A stretch of 64,000 bases of DNA from Ampullaceana balthica (GCA_944989445.1 CALYLW010000550.1:8362-72361); one strand, 5' to 3'; positions 45,484-57,885 are shown, numbered from the stretch's first letter. Numbers and translations: made by a program. Notes: generated by a model not told the origin, from the letters alone.

Positions 45484-46440
45484 TAGACGCTCCTTCTATA
45501 CAGAAGATTATTGCGTCCTGCGCTTATCTATGGTTTGTGTTTAGTCCTGCATTTTAATTAGAGATTTAAATGTTGATAAAGTGTTGGTTTTCCTGGTTTC
45601 TTCAGGCAACCCAGTCCACGCCCGAACTGCGGACGGCAAGAACGAAAATTTGTATGTGTTTGTTCTTGCATACGTAATGAGAAAGGTGTTTTTATCCTTA
45701 TGTCTATCTGAGCGTTGTATTAAGTTAACTTTGTGTTGTATTTCTAAATTATAATTAACTGCTTTGTGTATGATTACTACTTTACTCTTGGTTCTTCTAT
45801 TCTCCAGTGTTTCAAGGTTTTAATGATTTAACTAATGGTGTTATTCTTGTCAGTTTTGAATATTCTCCAGTGATGAATCTGGCAGTTCTTTTTTGAATTT
45901 GTTCCAGTTTATCAATGATTTATTTGGTGGATGGGTCCCATACAGAAGATGCATATTTAGTACAGGTCTCACCAAAGTGAGATAGCATTTTAGTTTTATG
46001 TCTCTATTACATTTGTAAAAGTTTCTTTTTATAAAGCCTACGGCTTTGTTTGATTTCTTAATAACCTCATTGACATGGGGATTTCATGATAGTTTCTTAT
46101 TTATTATGACGCCTAAGTATTTTGTATCTGTAGTCTGGGTCAGTTCTGGGTCAATGACACAGGTCTATAATTGCCAGGGTCTGATTTATCCACTTTCTTA
46201 AAGAGTGGCGTTACGTTAGCTAATTTCCAATCCTGGGGCGCTTTACCCTGGTTTAGAGAGGCTAGAAAAAACTACAAGGATTGGGGACAGTTCATTGCTA
46301 AGTTCTTTTAATAACCTTGCATGTTATTCATCTGGGCCAGTAGCTTTGTTTATTTTAAAGTTTTTTAGGAGTGAATGTATACCTATCACGTCTACATTTA
46401 TGTTACCTATTTCTTCCATTTTATTTAAATTTATTAAGAC
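45484..46440 (-). pseudogene. LINE-a, 3-prime 0.95 kb
   Basis: Minus-strand copy from the shared 3-prime border (GACGCTCCTTCTATACAGA) up to the RT fingers. It includes the sequence for LVRPVLNMHL, the FITGEYSKLTRITPLV region, and GKAPQDWKLANVTPLFKKVD near 46200. Frameshifted. Confidence 0.8.
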
Positions 46441-46559
46441 TTCCTAAAATAAATTATAATATTACGCGGCAGAAGTTTGTACGTAAAAAAATATATAAAT
46501 TATTATTAATAATTAATCATTATTTATTTATTAATAAAATTTTTAAAAACTATTATAAA

Positions 46560-46661
46560 TATTTTCTTTAATTTTAATCGAATTTTTATCGATTAAAATA
46601 ATTTTAATCTATAAAAATTTTTAACGATTAATCGAGAAATTAATGTTTAATTTCCGAAGCC

Positions 46662-46664
<3 letters not shown>
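46560..46664. mobile_element. family H fragment H3 (one end)
   Basis: AATTTTTAACGATTAATCGAG, AATTTCCGAAGCCCTA end of family H; the other end is not found. Confidence 0.6.

Positions 46665-46706
<42 letters not shown>
46665..46706. repeat. (AT)n microsatellite
   Basis: Pure AT run directly after H3 and before a family B element. Confidence 0.95.
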
Positions 46707-46711
<5 letters not shown>

Positions 46712-47180
46712 TACATAGATCCCGTTGTCTGTCTGTATGTATGTATGTATGGATGGATGAATGGATGTAACGCTGAGGAACGATGTACAACAGTCTATAG
46801 CAGCTAAAAAATCGTGTGTTGATTAGCACTGTAAAAAAATATATTATATGACGTCATTGCTAGATCTTATATTTTAATAAGGGTGTGCCCGGGTGGTGCA
46901 CAAAATGCACTGGATGGTGCGCAAAATAATTTTAAATTGAAGTCTCGCAGTAAAAAAACATTGTATGACGTCATTGATTTAGCTCATATTTTAATTTTGG
47001 AAAAGGAACGATGTAAAAAGAGGATTTGATGATAGTTAATTATAAATTACTTTGTGTACATTCCAGGAAGTTTAATATTTCGTATTTAGCAAACAAGGAT
47101 AAGTTACTTTTACAGCAGTAATTTTATATTGAACTGAAACCAAAAAAAAGATTCCGTCATTTTTGACGGGTGATCTCTAG
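46707..47180 (+). mobile_element. Helitron family B, diverged copy B4
   Basis: GTCTGTCTGTATGTATG head, ATTTTGGAAAAGGAACGATG block, GGATTTGATGATAGTTAATTATAAATT (an intact counterpart of the site where A1 split B1), and the hairpin CCGTCATTTTTGACGG with CTAG at 47177-47180. The next base is G, not T. Confidence 0.75.
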
Positions 47181-47849
<669 letters not shown>

Positions 47850-48005
47850 ATATATATATATATATATATATATGAATATAATATATTAATGTGTCTTAAT
47901 TAGTTCAACAATTTTTTTAAGTGTCTGATATTAAACACATATTGGTTTTAAAAGACAAATGCTAATAGATGCAAGACATGTCTTATCTAATATATCTTAT
48001 CTGCT

Positions 48006-48330
48006 ACAGACGCTCCTTCTATACAGAAAATTATTGCATCCTACGCTTATCTATGACTTGTGTCTAGCCCTGCATTCTCATTAAGTTTTAAATGTTGATA
48101 AAATGTTGGTTTTCCTGGATTATTTAGGCAATCCATTTCACACACGAACTCTGGACATGAAGAATGAGAATTTGTATGTTTTTATTCTTGCATATTTAAT
48201 AAGAAATGTGTCCTGTGAAATCCCTGTGTCTAGCTTAGGGTTGTATTAATGTATCTTTGTGTTGTATTTCTAAATTAGAATTAATTGCTTTATGTATAAT
48301 GTATAATAACTACATTACTCTTGGTAAAAG
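48006..48330 (-). mobile_element. LINE-a 3-prime fragment
   Basis: Starts at the shared 3-prime border and covers about 320 bp of the coding end, diverged. Confidence 0.7.
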
Positions 48331-48601
48331 TGTGCTTTTATTACCCACATGTATATATATACACACAGCTGATAGTGTTAAATCACAAACTTTTCTAAAA
48401 ATGGAATGAATTAAAATTCACTACTTTCTACAAATATTTTTTTTTACAAATGACAAGTAAACAAACTCTAAAATTTAAAAAAAATAAGTATTTAAAATGA
48501 TGTACGTTCTTTGAGAAGTTTAAATTAATTATGGAAAAATATATTTAACATTAAAATAAATATAAAAACAAATAGTTCAACTATAGCATTAAAAATCCTA
48601 C

Positions 48602-48683
48602 CTGATCGAGAAAAACAAAGCATTAAAAAAGATATTAAAAATGTTTTCACTGAATGCCTTGCGTCACTATTTGATGTTGCCAT
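48602..48683 (-). CDS. Ig-superfamily gene, exon 1: signal peptide
   Basis: On the minus strand an ATG at 48683-48681 opens 27 codons plus one base, ending at a GTAGGA donor (48601-48596). The peptide MATSNSDARHSVKTFLISFL continues MLCFSRS: a hydrophilic N-terminus with Arg, His and Lys, then a hydrophobic core (TFLISFLMLCF), as in a secretory signal peptide. The exon ends in phase 1, which fits the phase-1 start of the Ig exon at 38017, giving Arg-Ser-Asp-Thr-Ser-Pro. No other start with these properties was found near the Ig exons. The 5-prime untranslated region and promoter should lie just above 48683. The link to exon 2, 10.6 kb away, is inferred from phase, strand and domain logic, not from transcripts. 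Confidence 0.65.
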
Positions 48684-48814
48684 TTTACTGAAACAAATTG
48701 CTTGTTGATTAATTACAAAACAAATTAATTTTTAAAAAAATTTAAACTACATCTAACTAAATTAAAGCTAAGAACAACACACGATTCAAGAAGAGAATTT
48801 CTTGGAAACATTCA

Positions 48815-48985
48815 GAATAACACACTTCAGCTTTGCACATTTTCAAGTAGTGAGTGAAACATATGATCACTTCCATCAAACGAAATACAATAAACTTCCT
48901 GTCATTTAACATGCTACTACTTTTATTTACTGTTCTTATTTCGACGGGGAAGTGAATTATAAATAGCAATGTTAGAGACAATTAA
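48815..48985 (-). promoter_or_regulatory. candidate promoter region of the Ig gene
   Basis: Lies about 130-300 bp upstream of exon 1 on the minus strand. Contains a TATA-like TATTTATAATTCAC (48965-48952). A homologous stretch lies at 59728-59885 (AACACACTTCAGC, GCACATTTTCAAGTAGTGA and the TATA-like part). Conservation of the TATA-like part in both copies is the only support for a promoter role. Confidence 0.35.
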
Positions 48986-48989
48986 GCAT

Positions 48990-49969
48990 TGCGAACTGTC
49001 GGGTAGGATCTATGACAAGCATGAGTGATGGTGTGACAGATACAGAGACGAAATACTGATAGGCAAAACGACTTACATTTGAAGCTTGTGTCAAAATTTA
49101 AGTCTAGGATTTACAGGTCGATAAGTATTTCTCAAGCCGACCTTTTTACACACGTCATATAAGACAAACATACTAATTCATTTATATATAAGTTTAATTC
49201 AAGAAGAGTTATTAGCTAAAGTTGTTCAAAATGAGATAATTTTATTTGAAAAAAAAACATTTATTCTTATATTAAAAATATCAAGTATATGCAGCAGGGT
49301 TTACGTCAAAAAGCAATAATCCTGTTATGTACAAATGGTTTATTAGTTGCATTGTTTCACTTGAAAGAACTGCATTAGTAATATACAAGCAGGAAGTGTT
49401 ATATTAAATGTAGATATCCATTCAGGTCTTAACAGCTCCTTCAAAAAATATCGATAATATAAAATGTGTATTGAATCGTTGAGATGTTTTTTCCACCAAT
49501 TTTTTTCATATGTAAAATAAATACAGATTGGACTGCGTTTAGTTTGAAGCAGTGTTAAAACTATATTTATGGTAGAGGAAAACTATAACAGAAAATTGAC
49601 TTTACATAACAGAAATTGTTGACGTCAATGACACTGTTTGTTTCATGGAGTTACGGAAATTGGTAAATATTTTCATGAATGGGAAAACTCCCATATATTT
49701 CTATCCTTTATTTTAACTGTTAAAATAAACACACTCATACACACATATACCAACACACATAAACACACACACAAACACACACACACACATAGAGAGAGAG
49801 AGAGATGGGTGATAGTAAGTATAAATCTAGTATATATAAATATAAATAGAGGGATGGAAGAGGACAGTACAAATTTTACTATGAAAACAACAAAATTAAC
49901 CATAAGTGAAATACAGAATAAATTTAAGAAAAATAATTTTATATGAACATCAACTTGTTTTATTTTCCT
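48990..49969. other. upstream flank, no gene recognised
   Basis: AT-rich; apart from the CA/GA microsatellite at 49729-49806 I see no repeat family or exon. Confidence 0.4.
49729..49806. repeat. (CA)n/(GA)n microsatellite
   Basis: CACACA runs followed by GAGAGA. The flanking frames on both strands are shadows of it. Confidence 0.95.
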
Positions 49970-50130
49970 CCCACTTACACCCTTTAGTGTCTTATGGATA
50001 GAGGTGACTAAACACATAGGCAATGACTACCTAGTTGATTTTTTTTGGTTTAGTTTTTTACAACTTTAAAAAAAAATTATGAAGCGACAATCAATTGCAC
50101 ATTTGCAAAACATATTCTAGTATAAATGTT
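49970..50130 (+). repeat. direct repeat K, left copy
   Basis: ACACCCTTTAGTGTCTTATG to CATTTGCAAAACATATTC, repeated with about 85-90% identity at 52432-52585 on the other side of the RTE element. Confidence 0.85.
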
Positions 50131-50149
50131 TTCACACCATCTTATCTTA

Positions 50150-50308
50150 TCTGTTACATACGCACCATCTATATAGAAGTATTTTGCGTCCTATGCTTAT
50201 CCATGGTCTTTGTCTAGTCCTGCATTTTTATTAGAGTTTTAAATGCTGATAAAGTTTTGGTTTTCCTGGTTCTTTTAGGCAAGCCATTTCACGTCCATAT
50301 TTCGGACT
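50150..50308 (-). mobile_element. LINE-a 3-prime fragment
   Basis: Shared 3-prime border (ACGCACCATCTATATAGAAG, diverged) and about 160 bp of coding end; partly repeated at 52586. Confidence 0.65.
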
Positions 50309-50383
50309 CCAAACATCTATATGGCGTACCGTTCCTTGTCAGAAAGGAAATATTTGCATCAATAATTAGCTGCACACCATTTT

Positions 50384-52434
50384 CAAATTGACTGAGAAGC
50401 ATAATAATATGTGCCAGACCCCATTTTTGTCACAATCATACAGGTGTAAGCTCCAACTTCCGACCACAGCGATGACAATTTTAAGAAATTCTGTGAGGAA
50501 ATAGAACGAGTCATCAAGAGAACACCAAGAAAAGACATTCTAATAATAACGGGCGACTGGAATGCAAAGGTTGGCCCTGACACATACTACCCATGACCGG
50601 GTACAGTTGAAAAATTCGGCTGTGGTGAAATAAATGATAGAGGAATGAGATTACTCAAATTCGCACAAAGTAATTGCTGAACCCTCGATAATACCCTGCA
50701 TCCACACAAGCAATAAAGAACCTTCAACTGGCAATCACCTGAAGGTTTAATAAAGAATCAAATTATTACATTCTTGTGACGAGGTGTTTCAAATCTATTA
50801 TCAATAAAGCACAAACAATGTCTTTCCCTGTTGCAGATGTAGGAAGTGACCATAATCTTGTCCTAACTAGACTTAAGCTGAAATTGAAATTAAATAGAGG
50901 AAAAAGAAACCCGCGCATTCGTTTTGATCTGGACCAACTAAGAGACTCGGAAATTGCGGAGATATTCCAGGTTGATGGCAAGTTTGCAGCATTGGCCACT
51001 ATCGACCAAGATTTAGATGCCTTGGCTAACAACTTGAAATAAAATTTTACTTCAACCGCAGAAGAAGTCATATGTAGGCAACGAAACAAGAAGCAGCATT
51101 GGGTTACCAATAAGATTCTTGATTTATGTAATGAAAGAAGAATGTTAAGGAAAAACAAAAATTATAATCAGTTTACAGCAGACAAATACAGGGATATTAA
51201 TACAGAGATCAGGAAGGGGATGAGGCAGGCCAAAGAGGAATGGATAGATCACCAGTACCGCACAGTGGAAGATAGCATAGCTGCCAGTAATACTAAGAAA
51301 GCTTATGAGACTTTAAGAAATCTTACAAAAACGCACCAGGTGACAGCTTCGATAATAGAAGACAGTAATGGGCTGTGTACTGGCTCCAACACTCTTCGGT
51401 ATCTTTTTCTCGATGCTACTGCGTCATGGTTTTGAGGACTGCTTCGATGGTGTAAACATCCATACCAGGACGGATGGAAATCTGTACAACATCAGCCCAT
51501 TCCATGCAAAGAGAAAAGTGGAAAATGTTTTAATTAGAGAGTTGATCTTTGCGGATGACGCAGCCCTTACCTCACATTCAGAGATAAGTCTCCAACTTTT
51601 GGTCAATAAGTTCTCAGAGGCATGCAAGGATTTTGGTCTAACGATAAGCCTCAAAAAGACCAACATTATGAGATAAGGAACAGACTGCTTCCCAGCAATC
51701 TCCATTGAGGGAAACACCTTGTATGTCGTCGAGGATTTTACCTATTTTGGCAGTAACATCACAAGAACACTCTCCCTGGAAAAGGAAATTGCAACCAGAA
51801 TCGGCAAGGCTGCATCATTAATGGCTAGGCTGAATCAAAGAGTGTGGAACAATGCACAGCTCACTGATAGGACGAAAATCACTGTGTACCAATGACGAAG
51901 TTAAAACCAAAAAATAGGAACATAAAAATCATTAGCCTGCCAAAAAAACTCAGGCTTTACAGAGCTCTCGTTAAAAACATTGTCCTTTATGGATGTGAGA
52001 CCTGGACATTAATGACAGCCAGTGAAAGCAAGCTGCAGACATTTGAAAACAAATTCACGAGGATGATTCTCTAGATCTCCTATTTAGAACAAGACCAATG
52101 ACTATGTCTGGGACAGATAAGCTCTATTGCAGGTCATCAAGAAACCATCATAACAACAATTAAGAGACGTAAGATGGCATGGTTTGGTCATTTACTGCGA
52201 CATAATACCCTGACAAAAATGATCCTTCAAGGTACTGTAGAATGGGGCTGGTGAAGAGGTCGACAACGGAAAAGCTGGCTGGACAACATAAAGGAATGGA
52301 CAGGGGTGAAATTGCATGAATTATTTGCAGCCGCTCAAAATAGGCATATGTGGAGATCATTATCTATTGATGTGTCCATGCACTCCCCCCAACGACCGCA
52401 ACGGTCATGGGACTAATGATGATGATGATGACTT
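50384..52434 (+). pseudogene. RTE-like non-LTR retrotransposon, dead copy
   Basis: Endonuclease part: VTIIQV, APTSDHSDDNFKKFCEEIER and KDILIITGDWNAKVGPD (50440-50585), with CGEINDRGMRLLKFAQ. Linker region: KEEWIDHQYRTVEDSIAASN. Reverse transcriptase part: GCVLAPTLFGIFFSMLLRHG (51368), LIFADDAALTSHSE with the catalytic FADD box (51541-51580), LYVVEDFTYFGSNITRT, and LYGCETWTLMTASESKL. The C-terminus is MAWFGHLLRHNTLTKMILQG then RKSWLDNIKEWTG, and a tail of GAT repeats follows at 52418-52433. A deletion removes the RT fingers between 51365 and 51370 (SIIEDSNG jumps to GCVLAPTL). Several frameshifts and stops. GC is higher than its surroundings. Confidence 0.9.
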
Positions 52435-52585
52435 ACACTCTTTAGTGTCTTATTGATAGAGGTTACTAAACACACAAGCAATGACTACCTAGTTGATTTT
52501 TTCAGTTGGTTTAGTTTTTTAAAAACTTTTTAAAAATTTTATAAAGGGGCGATCAATTGCACATTTGCAATACATATTATTCTAA
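52432..52585 (+). repeat. direct repeat K, right copy
   Basis: Matches 49970-50130 (TTTAGTGTCTTATTGATAG, ATGACTACCTAGTTGATTT). Then follows LINE-a 3-prime sequence also present after the left copy. Confidence 0.85.
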
Positions 52586-52775
52586 TATACATGTTGGTTT
52601 TCCTGGTTTCTTTAGGCAAGCCATTTCACGTCCATATTTCGGACGTTAATAACGATAATTTGTACGTGTTTGTTCTTCTTCTATCCTGAAGTGTTTGAAG
52701 GTTTAATGATTTAACTAATGGTGTTATTCTTGTCAGTTTCGAATATTCTCCATTAATGAATCTTGAAGCTCTTTC
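52586..52775 (-). mobile_element. LINE-a fragment
   Basis: Coding-end sequence of LINE-a on the minus strand (GGCAAGCCATTTCACGTCC as in 50278-50298), then the RITPLV region. Interrupted by E5, possibly continued at 53935. Confidence 0.65.
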
Positions 52776-53309
52776 TAAATCCCTTATATTAACTTCACCG
52801 CTGACTCATTCGTCGTTCGTTCGTCAACCGCGGAAAAACAAAAGTCGAAAATGACCCACTTCCAGTGAAGCCATCGAGCTGAAATTTGGCACACGGACAA
52901 GTCTCACCTAACAATGCATTGTTTCAAAATTTCAGATCGATTGAACGTACCGTAATTAAATTAATGCATTTTTAGTTTATCTATATAAATCACTATTTAG
53001 AATGTATAGTCGTCGTCTGCTACAGTTTTGACCTATTTTTAAAGCCAAGGGATTGTTCAGTCACGCGTTGACGCGACCCATCGAAGTGTTAAAATTTTAC
53101 GTGTCATGCTGAGCTCGGTCAAGCGATCGGTGATCAGACTTTTCCCCTCTCCCACCCCCCACCCCAGGGTTATGAAGCAAAGTTGAGTTAAGACAGATTC
53201 AGTCTGCAAATGTTTGTCGCGTTTGAAAATAATCAATACTGTTAGTTATGTCTCATATATAAGGGATTTATAGTCAAAAACTTTGTTTTTACGGGTTTGT
53301 TTTATTTAT
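52776..53309 (+). mobile_element. family E element E5
   Basis: Starts AAATCCCTTATATTAACTTC; GTTCGTTCGTC tract, ATCGAGCTGAAATTTGGC, CGTACCGTAATTAAATTAATG, a GC-rich segment with TGCTGAGCTCGGTCAAGCG; ends AAGGGATTTATAG, AAAAACTTTGTTTTTACGGG. Inserted into LINE-a. Confidence 0.8.
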
Positions 53310-53920
53310 TAAATCTTTTATATCAACTGATGGCGTCTGCTTGATTGTTTGCTGCTAACAAAAACTTTGGATCGATTTTAAACCACTTCCCCGTTTCATA
53401 TCGAGATGAAATTTTGCAGGCAGACTCGTGGTGACGATAAAAATAACATATCAACATTTCACATCGATCGCATTTACTGTATTTAGATTAATTAATTTTT
53501 TGATTATCTCTGTGTATCTCGCTGTAGCATGTCAATTTTTGTGCTAGACTGTCGCATTGCGTATTATCTTGAACAACCTTTTCAATATGTTCCTGTCGCG
53601 TGGTGCGGTGCATATTATATTGACCATACTTTAAAAAAAATATATTCCTAAACTTTAAATGTAAATGCTAGTCTGTCACGCAGAGTGGATTATATTAAAC
53701 ATGTTTTTATAACCCTTGTCCCCTGATCAAATAGAGCTGAAATTTAGCAGGCAGGATGTTGAAACTTTTTTTACAATAAATCATTTATATTATATGAGAC
53801 ATAAATAAAATTTGAATTTTTGAATTGCCGTGCGATGCGTATTATAATGAACATATGTTTTACTTATGTCTCGTATGTAAAGGATTTATAGTCAAAACGT
53901 TTGTGTTTAGGTTTTTGTTT
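53310..53920 (+). mobile_element. family D element D8, tandem to E5
   Basis: Starts AAATCTTTTATATCAACTG directly after E5; AGATGAAATTTTGCAGGCAG, ACATCGATCGCATTTACTG core, motifs GCGTATTATCTTGAAC and GCGTATTATAATGAAC, end AAAGGATTTATAGTC. Old copy. Confidence 0.7.
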
Positions 53921-53929
53921 CTCCTTTTT

Positions 53930-54075
53930 ATTGAATGTGTACTGGTTTATCAATGTTTTCTTTGGGGAATGGGTCCCATATAGATCGTACATATTCTGGT
54001 ACAGGTCTTACAAAAGTGAGGTAGAATTTTTTAGTTTTTATATTCTTATTACATCGGTAAAAGTTACTTAAAAGC
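53930..54075 (-). mobile_element. LINE-a fragment
   Basis: Sequence for the VWDPFPKENID and VRPVPEYV-type region on the minus strand. Probably the continuation of 52586-52775 beyond E5 and D8, with which it is collinear. Confidence 0.6.
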
Positions 54076-54365
54076 TAATTAAACATCAGCATGAGAAAAT
54101 CATATGATTGTTAGTTAACGAGAAAGTCAAAACTTAAACGGCACAATGTAAATACAGGCAACTTTTTAAATAGCCAATAAAGCATCTTAATAAACATACT
54201 AATTTACGGGAATTTATTACTGACATTTGAATAAATACCTGCACCTACAGAAACTCCAAAGAAGCAACATTTATAAACTGTTTAGATCAAGACTGAACAT
54301 CACGTTTAAAATGAGATGTGGCCTGTGCATTTTTTATAGCACAATCTGAAGTAAACAGAAATTTA

Positions 54366-54600
54366 AAGCTAGTGGTGGATGTGCGGCTGGCGTGCTGAGA
54401 GTCGCCAATTCGAGTCTTTGCAAAAGCTGGACATTGTTCTCGTGGCTAATGTGAACCTTAGTTCACTCAGCTCCGATGAAAACTGACATAATTGTGTGAA
54501 ACAAAGCGTTTGGGTATTGTGCACCATAATCCAGTCATAGACATGCCATGTAAATATTGTGTCACTAGCCAACATGCCAGTAGGTACATAGGACGCAATA
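54366..54600 (+). mobile_element. possible tRNA-like SINE
   Basis: GTGGTGGATGTGCGGCTGGC and CCAATTCGAGTC look like boxes A and B of a tRNA head, followed by a GC-richer body. Single copy, tail unclear. Confidence 0.35.
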
Positions 54601-54998
54601 ATCTTTCTGGACAGATGTTTTTAAACTTTTATTAAAACTTTAACAAGGAAACAAAATGATTTCTTTCACCCTCAGATTACAGATCACTATTTTAGGCAGT
54701 TAAGTGTTAAATCGACACAAACAAGACATTCTTGTAACAAGTAACACATTTATTAGAAAAGGTGTAATTTAGATTGCATTACAATTAAGTAAGAAACAGT
54801 ACCAGGAACGAAGATAAGTTAGGAAGCAGTTTTCTTTTAATTATTTTTGTTCACAAATAACCATTCTCCGAGAGGGGGATACTTATATTTAGTTTTCGCT
54901 TTGCAATGGTTTGCGGGGCTAAGCATCTTCATCTTGTTTCATATAATTCGGAATGAAAAATATTTTTTTTATCTGACTTAACAATAAAACGATGCTTT

Positions 54999-55200
54999 CT
55001 AGTACATAATAAAACAAACACGTAAAAATAAAGTTTTTGACTATAAATCCCTTATATATGAGACATAACTAAAAGTATTGATTATGCTCGAACGCGACAA
55101 TATTTACAGACTGAATCTGTTTTAAGTCCCATTTGCTTTTAACCCGAGAGGGGGAAAGGTCTTGTCACCGATCGCTGGACCGAGCTCAGCGTGACACGTT
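54999..55200 (-). mobile_element. family E 3-prime fragment (E6)
   Basis: Minus-strand end with GGGATTTATAGTC, AAAAACTTTATTTTTACG and the ACACGTAAA..GCTGAGCTCGGTCC segment; stops where a family B fragment begins. Confidence 0.65.
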
Positions 55201-55490
55201 TTTAGATTATATTTTAATTTTGGAAAAGGGAACGATGTAAAAATAGGATTTGAGGATTTATTATTATAAAATAATTTGTGTACATTTCAGCAAGTTTAAT
55301 ATTTCGTATTTATCAAACAAGCATAAGCTACTTGGGCTTTTGACCAAAAAAAGTAGGCGCCCTACAACTGCAGTGAGCGCCGAGGGCGCCCTACAACCCC
55401 TATTATAAAATACTTTGTGTACATTTCATTAAGTTTAATATTAAGTATTTATAAAAAAAGGTTAAGTTGGGCTTTTGAAAAAAGGGTGTC
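55201..55490 (+). mobile_element. Helitron family B fragment (B5) with internal duplication
   Basis: ATTTTGGAAAAGGGAACGATG then two diverged copies of the TTATAAAATA.TTTGTGTACATTTCA segment with GGCGCCCTAC between; no 3-prime hairpin. Confidence 0.6.
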
Positions 55491-56910
55491 ATTGACATAA
55501 ATCTGTTAAAATTCTGTTTACGTTTTGGGCATTTGCATTCATTCAAGAAATAATATTTATACAAACATATTTGAATTTGTTTTTATTTGATTTAGCTCGA
55601 AGTTACAAGACAATTTAAAGCTAGATTTTTTTGATATGTTAAATAATTAGTGTCAGTGAAATATGGTATATTTAAATTGACCAGAAAAGTATTGATCTAA
55701 TACTAGGCATAAAAGTAAAAGATAAACAAACGAGTTTTTATTTGCATAGAGAGATGTTTAAATTTTTCTCAAACATTTTTAATTAACATCTGTATGTCAT
55801 TTCATAAGCCTATTTTGATAATTCTATGAATATTTAAATAATACATATTTAAGTTATTGATCAAAGGTTGAAGTTTGACTTATTTTTTATATTTTTGTCA
55901 TTGTTTATCTTTGAAGATGAGGAGTGGAGAAGCCCAATAAAAGCAAAGTAACTAATTCCACATTAAAAACGTTTGAAACAAAAGCATTAGTTTTATCTAT
56001 AGAAGATGTGTTGATGTTTAAGTCATCAGCAATACCAAGATCAAGTGAGGCAGATTGATGACAAAGTGTCATCTCGTGATGCTGCAGCAATGATCCCAAA
56101 AGTGCGTAGAGTGAGAACACCTGCTAACCGTAATGATCGAGATGAAAACCTACGGCATCGTTAAAAACATACTTTAAATATACTTCATTAGTATGTATAC
56201 TTAAATTTCTAAGTAAATATATTTCATAACAAAAATGGTTAAAGAAACGAGATCTACTCTTTCAAACATACAATATTAATTCATTTATCTCGTGGATAAC
56301 AGTTATTGTAAAACAATAAAAGTATGTTCATGAAAAACGATTTTTTTCTGATTTCAGGGACACTATTAATTATGTTGGAGTTAAACAATGCGTTTGACTG
56401 TCAAGCTATTTGGACATACTTGGTGTAAAAAAAGTTTTTTTCTACAAAATAATTTGAAAGCGACATAATACATATTTTTTTTAATGTAACTTCTGTTAAA
56501 AAGTGAGTTCTCATTTCAAAAAGTAATTGTAAAAATTCAAAATTTACTAAAATAAATGGGTCAATAAAAATGGGTAAGAAAGGATTTTTTAAAAGCGTGG
56601 TCGTTCGTGACTTGCAGACATGTATCTTTGCATTTATCAATAGTAATTTTTTTATAAAGAATCATCACATTGTTAATGGGACACATTTACAGATAACTTT
56701 TTTTTTGTATGCATTTTACATTCTTAAGTTAATAAAATCTAAAGTGTGTCACATTATTAAGAATGAAATCAAGGAAGCAAGTTCCGTTGTTTAAATTGGT
56801 ATACTAGATTAACAATTCAACTGTGAACAATGAGAAATGCAAAACAAATGTGAAATAAAAATCTTCTTAACAAGTTGTATTGGGTTTGCAAACTAGACAA
56901 TAAATTTTTA
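55491..56910. other. no gene recognised
   Basis: AT-rich. 55905-56165 is somewhat richer in GC and has open pieces on both strands, including RDAAAMIPKVRRVRTPANRN on the plus strand. I cannot assign it and it lacks clear splice sites. Confidence 0.3.
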
Positions 56911-57065
56911 AAAACCCGTAAAAAACCAAGTTTTTCACTATAAATCCTTTATGTACGAGACGTAACTAAAGGAATGTTCATTATAATACGCAGCGCCAGA
57001 CCATCCAGAAATACAAAATTGCAGTTGTGTCGTAAAACATGTTTAATATAATGCGCACTGTATAT
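56911..57065 (-). mobile_element. family D element, 3-prime part (D9), split by D10
   Basis: Matches the 3-prime 150 bp of family D on the minus strand up to ATAATGCGCAC; continues at 57563 after D10, minus about 19 bp. Confidence 0.75.
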
Positions 57066-57562
57066 AATAAGAAAAACCCGTAAAAAACCAAGTTTTTGAC
57101 TATAAATCCTTTATGTACGAGAAGTAATTAAAAGAATGTTCATTATAATACGCAGCGCCAGACCATCCAGAAATACAAAATTGCAGTTGTGTCGTAAAAC
57201 ATGTTTAATATAATGCGCACCGATCAGGAATATGTTTATAAAAAGAGCTGTCAATAAAATACGCACCTTATTGCGCGACAGAAAGGTTGTTCAATATAAT
57301 ACGCACCGCGACGCTCTATCTCAAAAAATAGCATGATACATAGGAATAAATAAAATAATCTAAAAAATCAATAATTTAATTACGGTACATGCGATCGATC
57401 TGAAATTTTGATACATTGTTTTTATCATCGGTACGAGACTGCCTGCAAAATTTCAGCTCGCTATCTTGCGAGCAAGTGGGTTAAAAATCGATCAAAAGTT
57501 TTGGCGACAAGCAAGCAAGGTCGGTCCGCCGCAGACACCACGAGTTAATATAAAGGATTTAA
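57066..57562 (-). mobile_element. family D element D10, nested in D9/D11
   Basis: Complete copy nearly identical to D4 and D5, with GCTTGCTTGTCGCC tract. The 63-codon frame at 57466 is a shadow. Confidence 0.85.
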
Positions 57563-57885
57563 AAAGAGTTGTCAATAAAATACGCACCTTATTGCGCGAC
57601 AGAAAGGTTGTTCAATATAATACGCACCGCGACGCTCTATCTCAAAAAATAGCATGATACACAGGAATAAATAAAATAATCTAAAAAATCAATAATTTAA
57701 TTACGGTACATGAGATCGATCTGAAATTTTGATACATTGTTTTTATTATTGGTACGAAACTGCCTGCAAAATTTCAGCTCGCAAGCTTACGAGAAAGTGG
57801 GTTAAAAATCGATCAAAAGTTTTGGCGACAAGCAATCAAGCAATCAAGGGTGCAGACACCACGAGTTAATATAAAGGATTTAAAA
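57563..57885 (-). mobile_element. family D element, 5-prime part (D11), other half of D9
   Basis: Begins AAAAAGAGTTGTCAATAAAA, where family D continues after CGATCAGGAATATGTTTAT, which is missing; ends AAAGGATTT at the family start. Confidence 0.75.

Noticed and set aside
49638..50023. Frames of 102 and 116 codons around the CA/GA repeat
   Set aside because: Driven by the microsatellite; no conserved content.
50766..51158. 130-codon minus-strand frame
   Set aside because: Antisense shadow of the RTE coding strand.
57466..57657. 63-codon open frame
   Set aside because: Lies in family D Helentron-like DNA and is present as broken frames in the other copies.
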